Assembly: GCF_016861785.1 (NCBI RefSeq)
Contig: NZ_BOLS01000005.1
Location: forward strand, 101,226-165,225
From: Lacticaseibacillus mingshuiensis
GTDB lineage: Bacteria > Bacillota > Bacilli > Lactobacillales > Lactobacillaceae
DNA: 64,000 bases
Direction of reading: 5' to 3'
The notes beneath the pieces are model-generated. The model ran no database searches and had not been told where the DNA came from. It saw only the letters and a program-made list of their open reading frames with translations. Shown in pieces: positions 36,601-46,471 of the stretch; the stretch's first letter is position 1; each line of letters opens with the position of its first letter. The translations under genes and the position numbers were made by a program.

Positions 36601-39470
36601 CAGGGACGTTTGACGGCAACAAGTACGACACCAAGACTGGCGTGATGGCTCAACTTCCGGAAGGCCAGTACTACTACAACGTCACAGCAACGCCGGATAC
36701 CAAAGATCCGCAGCCTGAAACGATCAAGATGCCGGTCAAGATCGATGTGACCAATCCAGTCTTTAAGAATGTCCAACTGGTCAAGAAGTCGGACGGTTAT
36801 CATGTCACCGGGACGGTCACCGATAATCTGAGCGGGCTCAACAACTACTCAGCGATCGGCATCAGCGTCAACGGGGCCAGCGATTCGGCGGCTTACCATC
36901 TCGACGACAGCGCTTCGCTTGCGGATTATATCAACCAGGATCCAAAGGCGGATCAACTGCTGACGAGCAAGAAGTTTGACCTGACCCTGCACAGCAGTTT
37001 GAACAAGTACCTCGAAACTGGGAAAAACGAGATCATCCTCAGCATCCAGGACAACGCGGATAATCTGACGCAGAGCAAGTTTGCCCTGAGTGCAGATACC
37101 AACCAGGCCGGTAGCCAACTGATCTTGTACAACGTTTATGATGGCGAAAATGAAAGTGCCAACAGTTCCTCGTACTATGATGCGAAGACCGGCACCTATA
37201 CACTGTATGGTTACTTCACCCGCGATTTTTACATCAACGGGCAGCTTGTGACCATCAATGATGACGGGACTTTCACTGCCCACATCAAGCTGGAACCAAG
37301 CACCAAGGAACTGGTCTTCTCGCTTGATAAAAAGCAGGTGCGCGTGATCAAAAAGATCGCGTTCAACTGGGCCGTATTGCCTTCTGTGACCTTGGAAAAA
37401 TCCGGCGCAACGCGAACCTACTACAACGGCCAGTACATCCAGATGTACACCAACAGCGCGCCTTACTTTAAGGTCAGCGGCTCTGTCGATGACCAAGCAG
37501 GGACGACCTTTGATGGCATCGGCGGTGTGTTTGACGCTGAGATCTTCGCCAATTATCAGGCGTCGCCACAGAATTTTGAATTCAATTTGGACAAGGACAC
37601 AAATAAATTCAACGCGACCTTCAAGATGGTTGGGACGGATCCTTCCACAAGTGGGCTTTCCGCTGAGGAGCTATTGAGTAGTTACGATACGGGGTACCCT
37701 GGCGATAACATCATCTCGGCCTATGCCTACAGTGGCGAGTTTGGGAGTGATGAAGAGCTTGATGGCCTTTCCGATTCGATTCTGGTCCGGCAGACTGGTA
37801 CCACTGATTCGATTAAGTTCAACAACATCACCGATGCTGGGATGGTGCAATACACCGGCAAGAATGCCGCTGCCAATGGCTATGATGCGGACAAAGGCGT
37901 CTTTGTGGTCAAAGGCGTTGTGAACACCGATGCGCTGAAGGATTTTGTCATTCTTGGCCATTCAAACGATCCAGATGATCCGCTGAATAAACCGACCCTC
38001 ACCACGGATGAGGCCGGCAACACGACCTTTACCTATGATCTGAAGATGGGCGCAACGGAAGATCGTTTTGTGACGTATGAATATACGAGCAAGGCGACTG
38101 GTGAGATTGCTGAAGGGAACTTCGGGGTCGCGCTGGATACGGTCTTCCCACAGCTCTACACCGATGATGGCGATACCTGGCAAGTTTCGACCAAAAAGGG
38201 TGTCGATTACGAGATCTGGACCAACAAGGACACCTATACACTGTCCGGTTGGGGCAATGACGACCTCTCAGGTTATACGCTGTACATCAACGGCGACGAA
38301 GAGTACCACGATCCGACTGATGGCGCGCTGATCGCGAAGTTCAGTGGTCATGACAAGTACAACTTCAGCAAGACTCTGCCGTTGACCGATTTTGACGGTG
38401 ATCATTACTTCCAGCTTGCACTGTATGACTCTTATCAAAATATGACCGCTGCCACGTTGTTGGTTCACCATTCAACAGCCAAGCCAGCGGCACCAAAAGT
38501 TAAGGCGTCAACAACGAAGATCACGAACAAGCCAGTTTTGCTGAGCGCGACTCAGGCACAAAAGGCCCAGATCCAGTTCAGTCTCGATAACGGTAAGACT
38601 TGGAGTGATTACAGCAACGGCGTCATCAAAGGATTGAACGGGGACGTTCAGTTCAAGGCGACTGACAAGTATGGCAATGAATCCGATGTTGTGACTTATC
38701 ACGTGACGAATGCCTTTCCGCTGATCGCCGCGACGCCAACCGCTTCGTTGAGTGATCTGGCGCAGGATTCGGCGACCGTGACCCTTGGCTATGACAAAAC
38801 GATGACTGAAACGGCTGCGGCGATGACACATATGCAGTATAGCCTGGATGGCGGTCAGACCTGGTTGACTTACAGCGAGCCATTCAAGGTCACGGAAACC
38901 ACAGATATCAAAGCGCGGACGATCGATGATGCGGGGAACGTCAGCAAGGTCAAGAACGTCCACGTGGCCTTACCGACTGCAACTCAGACCGTCACGGCAC
39001 CGGCGAAGGAGACTGAAGCCCCAGCAGCGACAACGACAACCAAGACTAAGACAACGGCCTCGCCGATCGCTGAAAAGAAAACTGCGGCACCGCTCACAGT
39101 CGCACAACCGGCGGCAACCGCTGGCACAGCGAGCGCACGAACCAAGACGACGGCTTCCTTGATGCCTGCAGGAATGGATATTATGGCGATCGTGGGTCAT
39201 GCAACTGGCAGCCAGACAACAGGCGCTGCGAACGTTGCGGCTGCAAAGGCTGCACGTGCTGCGCAAAAGGCTTCGACGACAAAGGCATCAAAAGCAAAAA
39301 CGGCCACTGCGAAAACAGCGTCCGCGACAAAAGCCGACACCGGTTTGCTGACCGAAAAGGGTGATCAGGTCGCAGTCGCGGCGATCGGACTTGGGGCAGC
39401 AATCGTTGGCGGAGCCGCCGTCATGATGATGCGGCTGAAGAGGAAGGATGAAACGAATGAAAAGGACTAA
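33627..39470 (+). CDS. Cell-envelope subtilisin-like proteinase (lactocepin/PrtP-like)
   Basis: A 1947-aa secreted proteinase. It has a signal sequence (about 1-40), an inhibitor-like prodomain (to about 205), an S8 catalytic domain with Asp232 (AIIDSGID), His296 (DMHGMHVAG), Asn397 (AAGNDGN) and Ser658 (SGTSMASP), a PA insert (about 490-605), Fn3-like and other beta domains (about 740-1640), two OmpL47-type repeats near the C-terminus (QFSLDNGKTWSDY, MQYSLDGGQTWLTY), then an Ala/Thr/Lys-rich stalk, a hydrophobic helix and a basic tail. Lactocepins digest casein and shed surface proteins, feeding Opp. No LPXTG motif: only LLTEKGD precedes the helix. The start at 33627 follows TTGGAGGGGG. Confidence 0.92.
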   Translation: MKKHRSSQFNRRAGLILLSTIVLGTGTTIATDVQAVQAAVASTVSFTPAKTAETTGQTAEEKAAALVRSTDSSTQKTLQSTYLKGVKAQLEAKGLNTKDLTLEKASEETVRVIVMVNGESALAKNDDQRQSTAAANAAEDKVLDKQETVQDKVEKLTGNKVAEEFGYLLNGFSIDAQVGQLADIEAIKGVKSVEVADVTQKQDVFADSSVQGQAAWEKYSLTGQGMVIAIIDSGIDPTHKDLRLTDPSTAKITKSAAESKIKELGYGVYSSAKVPFAHNYGEGSDTQIYDSSEDMHGMHVAGIAAANGENPDNTDSVVGVAPEAQLLDMKVFPNTNTVGPLSDVIIEAIEDSVKLDADVINMSLGSISTGASSVSAEVEALDRAAEAGVIPVVAAGNDGNAGWMMNGGTENTTINDWTDDSTLASPAIAKNAITVASSENEKLDRSAITFTRDGEELFGGPLKMQMSAYTATLKDLQFPTNKQIIALPDKTTKLTGGDPIAKVADGDAGRGFLTDYEGVAVTGRIVVVSRGDNSFADKEKNALSSGAAGLIIINNATDGDADYEANLDDDGANIPTIYITHENGVKLLAEIRAHASTKYQLSPVKYVVDDNADYGTMSSYSTWGPSSDLSAKPDITAPGGHLWSLANNNKYQDMSGTSMASPVVAGAETLIAQHLKATTSLSGLDLVNTAKLMSQNTATPLTDPDHDNAPYSPRLQGAGNIQIANAVANNVALSYEDGTGAAALGELNGRSKTFSVTLTNNGSTTANYKYNDFGGVYTKAIDDTKVTYDTKIAGATLTADQQTISIAAGKTVTVKVTLSLPSTFENDQWAEGFIGFTSQDGQPNLSMPVTSFFGDWDNLQSQTLFDGVAGHDDSTYNLNFLQDSYGDILGLDFDYTTYQNMAADGSFGDALDDYPAYVNEDKVAISPNGDEYRDVASPYLMTNRNVKKLTEYITDASGKTVRTLNTENNTTRHYVTNRGEEVTINNSISFSAGTFDGNKYDTKTGVMAQLPEGQYYYNVTATPDTKDPQPETIKMPVKIDVTNPVFKNVQLVKKSDGYHVTGTVTDNLSGLNNYSAIGISVNGASDSAAYHLDDSASLADYINQDPKADQLLTSKKFDLTLHSSLNKYLETGKNEIILSIQDNADNLTQSKFALSADTNQAGSQLILYNVYDGENESANSSSYYDAKTGTYTLYGYFTRDFYINGQLVTINDDGTFTAHIKLEPSTKELVFSLDKKQVRVIKKIAFNWAVLPSVTLEKSGATRTYYNGQYIQMYTNSAPYFKVSGSVDDQAGTTFDGIGGVFDAEIFANYQASPQNFEFNLDKDTNKFNATFKMVGTDPSTSGLSAEELLSSYDTGYPGDNIISAYAYSGEFGSDEELDGLSDSILVRQTGTTDSIKFNNITDAGMVQYTGKNAAANGYDADKGVFVVKGVVNTDALKDFVILGHSNDPDDPLNKPTLTTDEAGNTTFTYDLKMGATEDRFVTYEYTSKATGEIAEGNFGVALDTVFPQLYTDDGDTWQVSTKKGVDYEIWTNKDTYTLSGWGNDDLSGYTLYINGDEEYHDPTDGALIAKFSGHDKYNFSKTLPLTDFDGDHYFQLALYDSYQNMTAATLLVHHSTAKPAAPKVKASTTKITNKPVLLSATQAQKAQIQFSLDNGKTWSDYSNGVIKGLNGDVQFKATDKYGNESDVVTYHVTNAFPLIAATPTASLSDLAQDSATVTLGYDKTMTETAAAMTHMQYSLDGGQTWLTYSEPFKVTETTDIKARTIDDAGNVSKVKNVHVALPTATQTVTAPAKETEAPAATTTTKTKTTASPIAEKKTAAPLTVAQPAATAGTASARTKTTASLMPAGMDIMAIVGHATGSQTTGAANVAAAKAARAAQKASTTKASKAKTATAKTASATKADTGLLTEKGDQVAVAAIGLGAAIVGGAAVMMMRLKRKDETNEKD

Positions 39471-42400
39471 AACCAATACCTTGCTATATAGCGCCATGGT
39501 CCTTGGGATGTTGGGGATGAGTGCTGGGAGTGCCACCGTTGTTCTAACGGCGGCAGCACCGGTGACGGTGCGCGCAGCTTCCACGGAGACTGCGGGCACG
39601 CCGCCAACGAGCGCGTATGATACCTCCAACGATGGTGGTGTCGATATCTGGAAATTTGGGGCCAATTTTGCCGAAAATGCAGATACCCCCCAAGCCACTG
39701 AGGCGGTGCCGATCAACGAGACGACCTTCCCAGACGACGCCGTGCGCCAACTGGTGCAGGAAATGGCCAAATCGATGGCCTCTGAACCGGACATTGTGTC
39801 GGATGAGGAGCTCGACGATTGGGATGGTGAGAGTCTGCTGCCATCCATGTTGAACTACCCGACCTCGCTGGATCTCTCGATTCCGTCCAATCACGCCTCG
39901 ATCTCTGACCTTCATGGACTGGAAGTCTTTCCAAATCTTCAGCAACTTGGGCTAGAACACACTGGTGTGAAGGACCTTACCCCGCTGAACGACGTGCCCG
40001 CGCTTAAAGAGATCACGATGAACTTTACGCCTGCAACTGATCTTGCGACACTGACCAATCCTTCGATTCAGCGAATTGCGCTGTACGATACCTCCTCAGT
40101 GACTGGTGAGTATGAAAGCGGCGTGGACAGCATCGATTTTAGCCACTTACCTGGGCTGAAAATGGTCCAGATGGATGGCTCGACCCTTAGCAGCATCAAG
40201 TTCGCGCCAGATCAGAAGCTCCAATTCTTTTCAACCCGTGATACGCCTAATCTGACGAACGTCGATCTTGGTGACATGTCCGAGCTGTTAGAGTTTGACG
40301 TGAAGCAGTCCCCGAAATTCTTCAAGGACAATTCACTCGATCTGACAACGATGCCAAACCTGATGCGAGTGCAGGCCAATGAAGATGGTTTGACAAATGT
40401 CAATTACGGCCAGTCTGACAAGCTGCGTGAGCTTCAGATGTACTCCAACAACCTGACCAAATTGGACCTGTCTGGTTTTCCTAATTTGACCAACTTATTT
40501 GTGGATGGCAACGACCTCAAGACGCTTGATCTGTCGAACAATCCATACTTAGTCTATCTGTCCGCTTCAAGCGATAACTTGTCGAAGTTGGATCTGACTG
40601 GCCTGCATGAACTGCAGACCCTCCATGCAGGGGCTAATCAGATCTCGGATATTACGTTTGATACCCCGAAGATCTCTCAGATTCAATTGGGTAGCAACAA
40701 GCTTTCCGGAGAACTCGATCTGTCGAACTATCCGGAGCTTCGGAACTTGACGATCACGGATAATCAGTTGACCTCTTTGAAGCTGAACAATGATCCGCAC
40801 TGAATGCCTTGTATGTAGACAACAACGAGCTGACGAATCTTGATATGACAGGGTCGAAGGCGTTCGGGTCGATCTCTGCAACAAATAATCACTTGGCCTT
40901 TGTCGCTTTGGACACGTCATACCTTTATTCACAGAGTTTGTCCGCAAATGCCCCTCATTTTACAGGGAGCGACCAGACGACCGATATGGGGATGTATGAG
41001 GTTGACAATACCTGGTTCGTCGACCTGGGTAAGGCGATCGGGCTGGACAATATGGATTGGGTGCGCCTGATCGGGGATGACTGGCAACTCGATGATCGAA
41101 GCGGCATCGCCCGGTATCTTGGCAACGGGACACCGACGGAGCTGCAATACAATGTCAACGCGATCCATATCTCGAATTTGAACCCGCTTGGCAGTTTTGT
41201 GCCTGATACGATCGTGACGGCTGCACTGACTGAGGTGCCGGCTCAAAAGCTGGGGCTGACGATCACGACCGCACCTGACAGCGATGAGACCGCGGCCTTC
41301 CACGGTAAAGTGGCCGGCACGGATGATCCACAGGCAGGTGTGTTGGTTCAAGTCGATGCCGGCGCCTTGCTGACCGAAGATGACCTCCCAGCTTTGGAGC
41401 CGGATGACGGCTACAAGTTCGACCACTGGGAGACCAGCATGGGGGACACCGTTGATCTGACAAACTATAAGCCCGTTGGCGACGAGACGCTTTACGCTGT
41501 TTTCAGCCAGCTAACTGAAGCCGAACTACAGGCACAGCAGGCCTACAAGTTTGGCTACCAGGATGGCTACAGCAACAGCCTGCGTGACACGACCCTGTCC
41601 TATCAATCGGATAGTTATGTTGCGTCGTATGGTGATGGTTATGAAGCCGGGAGTGCAGCACGTACCCAGGAAATCAATGCTGGCAAGCTTGCGGGGCAAA
41701 ATGCTTCAGAGCTTGAGACAACGGTCTTCACTGACCCAACGCTGACGGAGACCTATAAAGACGCTTACCGCGACGCCTTTCTTGCCGCACACCTCACGGA
41801 TCCGGTCTTCATGCCGAATGCGATGCTGCTGGCGAAGATCGATGGCGCAATGGGTTGGGAAAAGGCTGACCTGTCCAGCGTCGACGGGGCCCAGGCCGCG
41901 TATGACCAGATCTATGATGCGGCCGCAGCCGACCGCACCGCAGGCCTGGCAGCCGGTCAGGCAGATGCAGAAGCAGCCAAGGACCCAGCGGATACGAGTG
42001 CGGAATCGCTTGGCTACCAACTGGGCTATACGGACGGTTATGCAAGCGTCAGTGAGACCAGCGCCGGGACAGTCGCTGGGAAAACGGATGCCGATGCTGG
42101 TCTGGCAAAGGCCGATCTGAATGGCCAATCTGATGCTTACAAGGCTGCTTATCAGGCGGCGTATCAAGCAGAGGTCGATTCAGGCGTGTTTGCCAAGGCG
42201 AAGGCGGAAAATAATGCCACGACCTTGGGCACGCTGGAAGGTGAGCAGGATGGCGAGCTCGGTTTAGCTAAGCGGGCCACCAGCAACAAGGATGCTGCTT
42301 ACCAAACCGCCTATGATGCCGCGTATAAGGGTGCAAAGGCCGAATACGATGCTGATTATGCACAAGGTCAAGCCGCTGGTGCGGAAGACTTTGAGGCAGG

Positions 42401-44897
42401 CAACCCTGAAGCTGATCTGAGCGACTCAGATGAAATGACAGGGTACCAAGATGGTTATGCAGCCGGCTACGAATCTGCTGCAAACGGCGACGGAACCGCA
42501 AGCGCCACTGCAGATACAGCCGCGGGCACTGAAGCCGGCACGGCCGATGGTGCGGCAGGCAAGGATGCAGCAGATGTGTCGGATCAGTCTCAGGCCTATC
42601 AGACTGCATACCAGCAGGCGTACTCGGATGCCCTTGGCCAATACAATGATGATCTCTCCGATGGCATGGGTGATGGCTTCAATGATGGCATCAACGGCGC
42701 AACGCCTGCGGATGTCTCGGCACAGTCGATCGGTTATCAGACGGGTTATCAAAGTGGCTTTGCGCAGGGCGAAGCGTTAGCTGGAACCAGCGCGCTTGAT
42801 CCTGAGGATGGCGAAGAACCAGATACAGACACTGAGACAACAGACACAACCGCCGACGCCGCTGCTGGCACCGAAGCCGGGACGGCCGATGGGGCAGCGG
42901 GCAAAACAGCCGCCGACCTGACCGCGCAATCGGATGCTTACGCCGATGCCTACACCACGGCTTACAACACGGCCAAGGCCGCCTATGATGCCGATGAGGC
43001 GCAAGGCGAAAAGGCTGGGGCTGCGGATTACGCGGCTGGCAAGGATGCTGCTGACAACGCCAATCAGTCGGCCGGTTATCAGGCAGGCTACACCAAGGGG
43101 TTTGCGGATGCCCAACAGGCTGACGAAGATGCCCAGGCGCAGGCTGATGCTGAAGCTGCAGCCGATACCGCTGCCGGCAAAGTAGCTGGGACGGCCGATG
43201 GGGCAGCTGGTAAAACAGCGGCTGCGCTGACTGGCAAGTCCGATTCGTATCAGGCTGCCTACAATGATGCATACAACACGGCTAAGGCTGCTTACGACGC
43301 CGATGAAGCGCAAGGCGAAAAGGCTGGTGCCGCTGATTTTGCGGCTGGCAAGCCGGCAGCTGAAAATAGTGCCGAGTCCGCTGGCTATCAAGCAGGCTAC
43401 ACCAAAGCCTACACTGCAGCCCAACAAGCCGCGGCGACCACGGCAGCTGAACAGGCAGAAGCCGATACCGCTGCTGGCAAAGCGGCTGGGACGACGGATG
43501 GCGCAGCAGGCAAGCCGGCCGCGGATGTGACCGCCCAGTCTGATGCCTATCAGGAAGCCTACACCGCCGCGTACAACACGGCCAAGGCCGCTTACGACGC
43601 CGATGAAGCGCAAGGCGAAAAGGCTGGCGCCGCTGATTTTGCCGCCGGGAAGACGGACGCTGATAACAGCGCGAAGTCGGCCGGCTACCAGGCAGGTTAC
43701 GCGAAAGGCCTGGCGGATGCCAAAGAAGCAGCCGCTGCGGCCCAGGCGCAGGATGAAGCGACGAAAGCGGCCGATACCGCTGCTGGTCAGGCGGACGGGA
43801 CGGCTGATGGTGCGGCTGGCAACAAGCAAGCTGATCTGACCGGGAAGTCCGATGCTTATCAGGATGCGTACACCGCCGCGTACAACACGGCCAAGGCCGC
43901 TTACGACGCCGATGAAGCGCAAGGCGAAAAGGCCGGTGCTGCCGATTTTGCGGCTGGCAAGCCGGCAGCTGAAAATAGTGCCGAGTCCGCTGGCTATCAG
44001 GCTGGCTACACCGCGGCTTACGCCAAGGCGAAGGCAGCCGCTGACGCTGAGGATCTGAAGCAAGTTGCGGCAGACACCAAGGCCGGGACGGACGCAGGCA
44101 AGGCGGATGGCAAAGAGGGCAAAGACGCCGCTGACAATAGCGCACAGTCCGCTGCCTTCCAAAAGGCCTACGATGATGCCTACAAGCTCGCCAAGCAAAG
44201 CTATGACGCCAAAGTGGCTGCGGCAGATGCAAAGGCTGGGGCCGCTGCAGGCAAGGCAGACGGCCAGGCCGGCAAAGATGCCGCAACGCTGGATGACAAG
44301 TCGGATGCATACAAAAATGCGTACAATGCGGCTTACACGCCGGCCAAGCAGCTTTTCGACGCAAAACAGGCAACGGCGGACACCAAGGCTGGCAAAACAG
44401 CTGGGGTGGCTGATGCCAAGGCAGGCAAGGCGCAAGCTGATCTGACTGGCAAGTCCACTGCCTACAAGAATGCCTACCTCGCCGCCTACAAAGCAACGAA
44501 GGCCAAGCAGGATGCCAAGAGCAAGGTGCAAGGCAAGGCCGCAACCAGTGACCCAACCGACAACGCCGCAACGGGCACCACTGACGACCAGTCGACGGGC
44601 ACCACGACCGGCGCAACCGGAGACGGCGCAAGCACGACCGGTACAGGCGCGGCCACCACAACCGGCGGCGCCACCCGCGCTGCCGCGACTGGGACCCCGA
44701 CTGGCGCCTCCACAACCGACGCCACGAACAATGCCACGACCGGCGCCGCTGCCACCACAACAGGTAGCGAGGCGACCTATCCGGCAACGGGTGAGGCGGC
44801 TGGCACGCGCACCACGCTGCTGGGCGCGATCGTCGCTGGGTTCTCGGCCCTGCTCGCCCTGGTTGGCCTCGGCCGCAACAAGAAGCGCGAAGCCTAA
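39457..44897 (+). pseudogene. LRR and Ala/Gly-repeat surface protein split by a frameshift
   Basis: Part one (39457-40803) has a signal peptide and leucine-rich repeats (for example LTKLDLSGFPNLTNLFVDGN). It stops at TGA 40801 within a repeat. Part two continues in the -1 frame from 40803 (LNALYVDNNELTNLDMTG), completing that repeat exactly, then a beta domain (GYKFDHWE...DETLYAVF), about 1000 residues of Ala/Asp/Gly/Tyr-rich repeats (YQAGYTKG, TADGAAGK) and a C-terminal YPATGE-helix-KKR anchor. Restoring one C in CCGCACTGAATG would give about 1,813 residues. It follows the proteinase with a small overlap, so the two are co-transcribed. An adhesin-like role is inferred. A sequencing error cannot be excluded. 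Confidence 0.8.
42860..44460 (+). repeat. Coding tandem repeats with a period near 300 bp
   Basis: The block encoding AAYDADEAQGEKAGAAD recurs with its GATGA(A/G)GCGCAAGGCG core at 42993, 43302, 43602 and 43911, spacings of 309, 300 and 309 bases. Copies are close to identical over long stretches and decay towards both ends of the array. Confidence 0.85.
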
Positions 44898-44952
44898 CAG
44901 CTGCCGGCACCTCCCTTTTTGAAAATGCTGACTGAACCCCTCAGACAGCGGA

Positions 44953-44988
44953 AAACATGGCGATCAATTGCGACCGCCATGTTTTTTT
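44953..44988 (+). terminator. Terminator after the surface protein genes
   Basis: AAACATGGCG pairs with CGCCATGTTT, bulge in the 3' arm, followed by T. Confidence 0.75.
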
Positions 44989-44997
44989 GACCAAAAA

Positions 44998-45037
44998 TTA
45001 GCACTCTGTTGACAAGACTGCTAAATCCGACTATCAT
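44998..45037 (+). promoter_or_regulatory. CIRCE-like HrcA operator overlapping the hsp20 promoter
   Basis: TTAGCACTC-N9-GACTGCTAA (44998-45024) matches CIRCE with one mismatch in the right arm. The N9 spacer contains the -35 TTGACA (45009-45014), followed after 17 bases by TATCAT (45032-45037). Confidence 0.85.
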
Positions 45038-45096
45038 AGATTATGTAAATAAGAGAAACGCAAACGCGCGCTTCTCGTGGTGAAAGGAAGTTTTCG

Positions 45097-45522
45097 ATGA
45101 TGGCAAATGAGTTGATGAATTCAGGTCGTTGGCTGGCGGATCCGATGTTTGATGAGCTGAGCCGCCGCTTCTTTGATCGCTTTGCGCCGGCAGTTGATGA
45201 CGACCACTTGCTTAGGACTGATATCCGTGAAACGGCGCAGGCCTATGTGGCGACGGTCGATGTGCCGGGCGTCAAAAAGGACGCGATCGATCTGCGTTAC
45301 CAAGACGAGATCCTGACGATCACTGTGCACGAGGATTCGGCAGATGAAAGCCAAGCCAGTGGGGTGCTTCTCAGTGAGCGCCAGCACACGCAGGCTCAGC
45401 GCCAGTTCAAGCTGCCGGATGTGGACGCGGCGAAGATCAGCGCGACGACCCAAGATGGGGTACTGACGATCACCTTGCCCAAGGCGGCTGAGGTCCGCAC
45501 GCATGACATTACGATCGACTAA
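45097..45522 (+). CDS. Small heat-shock protein Hsp20 (first copy)
   Basis: A 141-aa alpha-crystallin-type chaperone. The core spans about 45-140 (LRTDIRETAQAYVATVDVPG, QDEILTIT, KLPDVDAAKISATTQDGVLTITLPK). It holds unfolded proteins during stress. AAAGGAAG precedes the ATG at 45097; ATG 45100 is also possible and would match the MANE start of the next gene. It is controlled by a CIRCE-like operator, so HrcA repression is expected. The second Hsp20 gene follows after 120 bases. Confidence 0.93.
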   Translation: MMANELMNSGRWLADPMFDELSRRFFDRFAPAVDDDHLLRTDIRETAQAYVATVDVPGVKKDAIDLRYQDEILTITVHEDSADESQASGVLLSERQHTQAQRQFKLPDVDAAKISATTQDGVLTITLPKAAEVRTHDITID

Positions 45523-45642
45523 CAGGATCGGTGCGTAGTTAATAGAAGAAAAACGAAAATCTGCAAGCTAAATACTCGCATTACTGGCTGTCATGTCAGT
45601 ATCATCAATGTGTACCACAAATAATGAAGGGAGACTTGTTTT

Positions 45643-46065
45643 ATGGCTAATGAAATGATGCGTCGCAATGACTGGCTTGACCCGTTCTTTGATGATTTTG
45701 GGCGCCACTTTTTCGGCAATATGCAGCCCTCTGACCAGGTCCTGAAGACCGACATCAAGGAGACGGAAAAGAATTATGTCGCCAATGTTGATGTTCCGGG
45801 CATCGCCAAGGACGATATCAAGTTGAACTACCAGGATGGAATCTTGAACATCAGTGTGAAAAAGACAGACTTCAACGATCACGAGGATAAGGATGGCAAT
45901 GTTCTGATGAGCGAGCGGCACTATGGCGCGATGAGTCGCAGCTACCGCCTGCCGAATGTGAAGGAGCAGGACATCAAGGCCCATTATGAAGATGGTGTCT
46001 TGACCATCACCTTGCCGAAGCTGACAGCGGATGAAAAGAGCCCGCATCAGATCGGAATCGAGTAA
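45643..46065 (+). CDS. Small heat-shock protein Hsp20 (second copy)
   Basis: A 140-aa protein with the same layout as the first copy (LKTDIKETEKNYVANVDVPG, NYQDGILNISV, DIKAHYEDGVLTITLPK). It is diverged enough that the duplication is not recent. It uses GAAGGGAG and has no clear promoter or CIRCE of its own, so probably relies on the upstream promoter. A terminator follows about 65 bases after the stop. Confidence 0.93.
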   Translation: MANEMMRRNDWLDPFFDDFGRHFFGNMQPSDQVLKTDIKETEKNYVANVDVPGIAKDDIKLNYQDGILNISVKKTDFNDHEDKDGNVLMSERHYGAMSRSYRLPNVKEQDIKAHYEDGVLTITLPKLTADEKSPHQIGIE

Positions 46066-46128
46066 AAATAAAATAACTTTCTGACAAACGGCGGACAGTA
46101 TTTGTAAACATCTGTCTGTCATCAGTAG

Positions 46129-46158
46129 AAGCCACCGGCCCGCGCCGGTGGCTTTTTC
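46129..46158 (+). terminator. Terminator of the hsp20 pair
   Basis: A perfect 10-bp stem AGCCACCGGC/GCCGGTGGCT with a four-base loop and a T run. Confidence 0.9.
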
Positions 46159-46471
46159 TTTTTCCTCAAAAAGCATCCGCGCATGAACGAAGAAGATGCT
46201 GGAAAATGAGTGTTTGTCCATTTTGTGGTGAAAATGAGAATAAGCAGTGTCCGGCCAGAAGTGAACAAAATACTTATTTAAAGAATCTGCGCCGCGCCGA
46301 TACCATAAGCAGAAAGATCACCGCCGTTTTTTTAAAATATAACGAATGTGTGAAAACGGTGGGCACTTTATGAGAATGAATTGAAAAAAGTGCTTGAATT
46401 TAATCTGTTTCCAATGTGCGCTAGTCGCAATCACAAATAAGTTGTCGGCATTTCTTGAGGGGGAACCAAAT
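46159..46471 (+). other. Upstream region of oppA
   Basis: No gene is seen. AT-rich segments and two stems occur (CCGTTTT/AAAACGG across 46320-46362 and GCACTTT/AAAGTGC at about 46364-46393). Promoter hexamers are not clear enough to assign. Confidence 0.35.

Noticed and set aside
40790..40815. Programmed -1 ribosomal frameshifting in the LRR gene
   Set aside because: There is no slippery heptamer at the junction, so mutation or sequencing error is more likely.
42777..44531. Long minus-strand open frames (584 and 542 codons) opposite the repeat region
   Set aside because: They mirror the periodic, GC-biased coding repeats of the surface protein, carry no start signals and give low-complexity Cys/Arg/Leu- or Gly/Ile-rich products.
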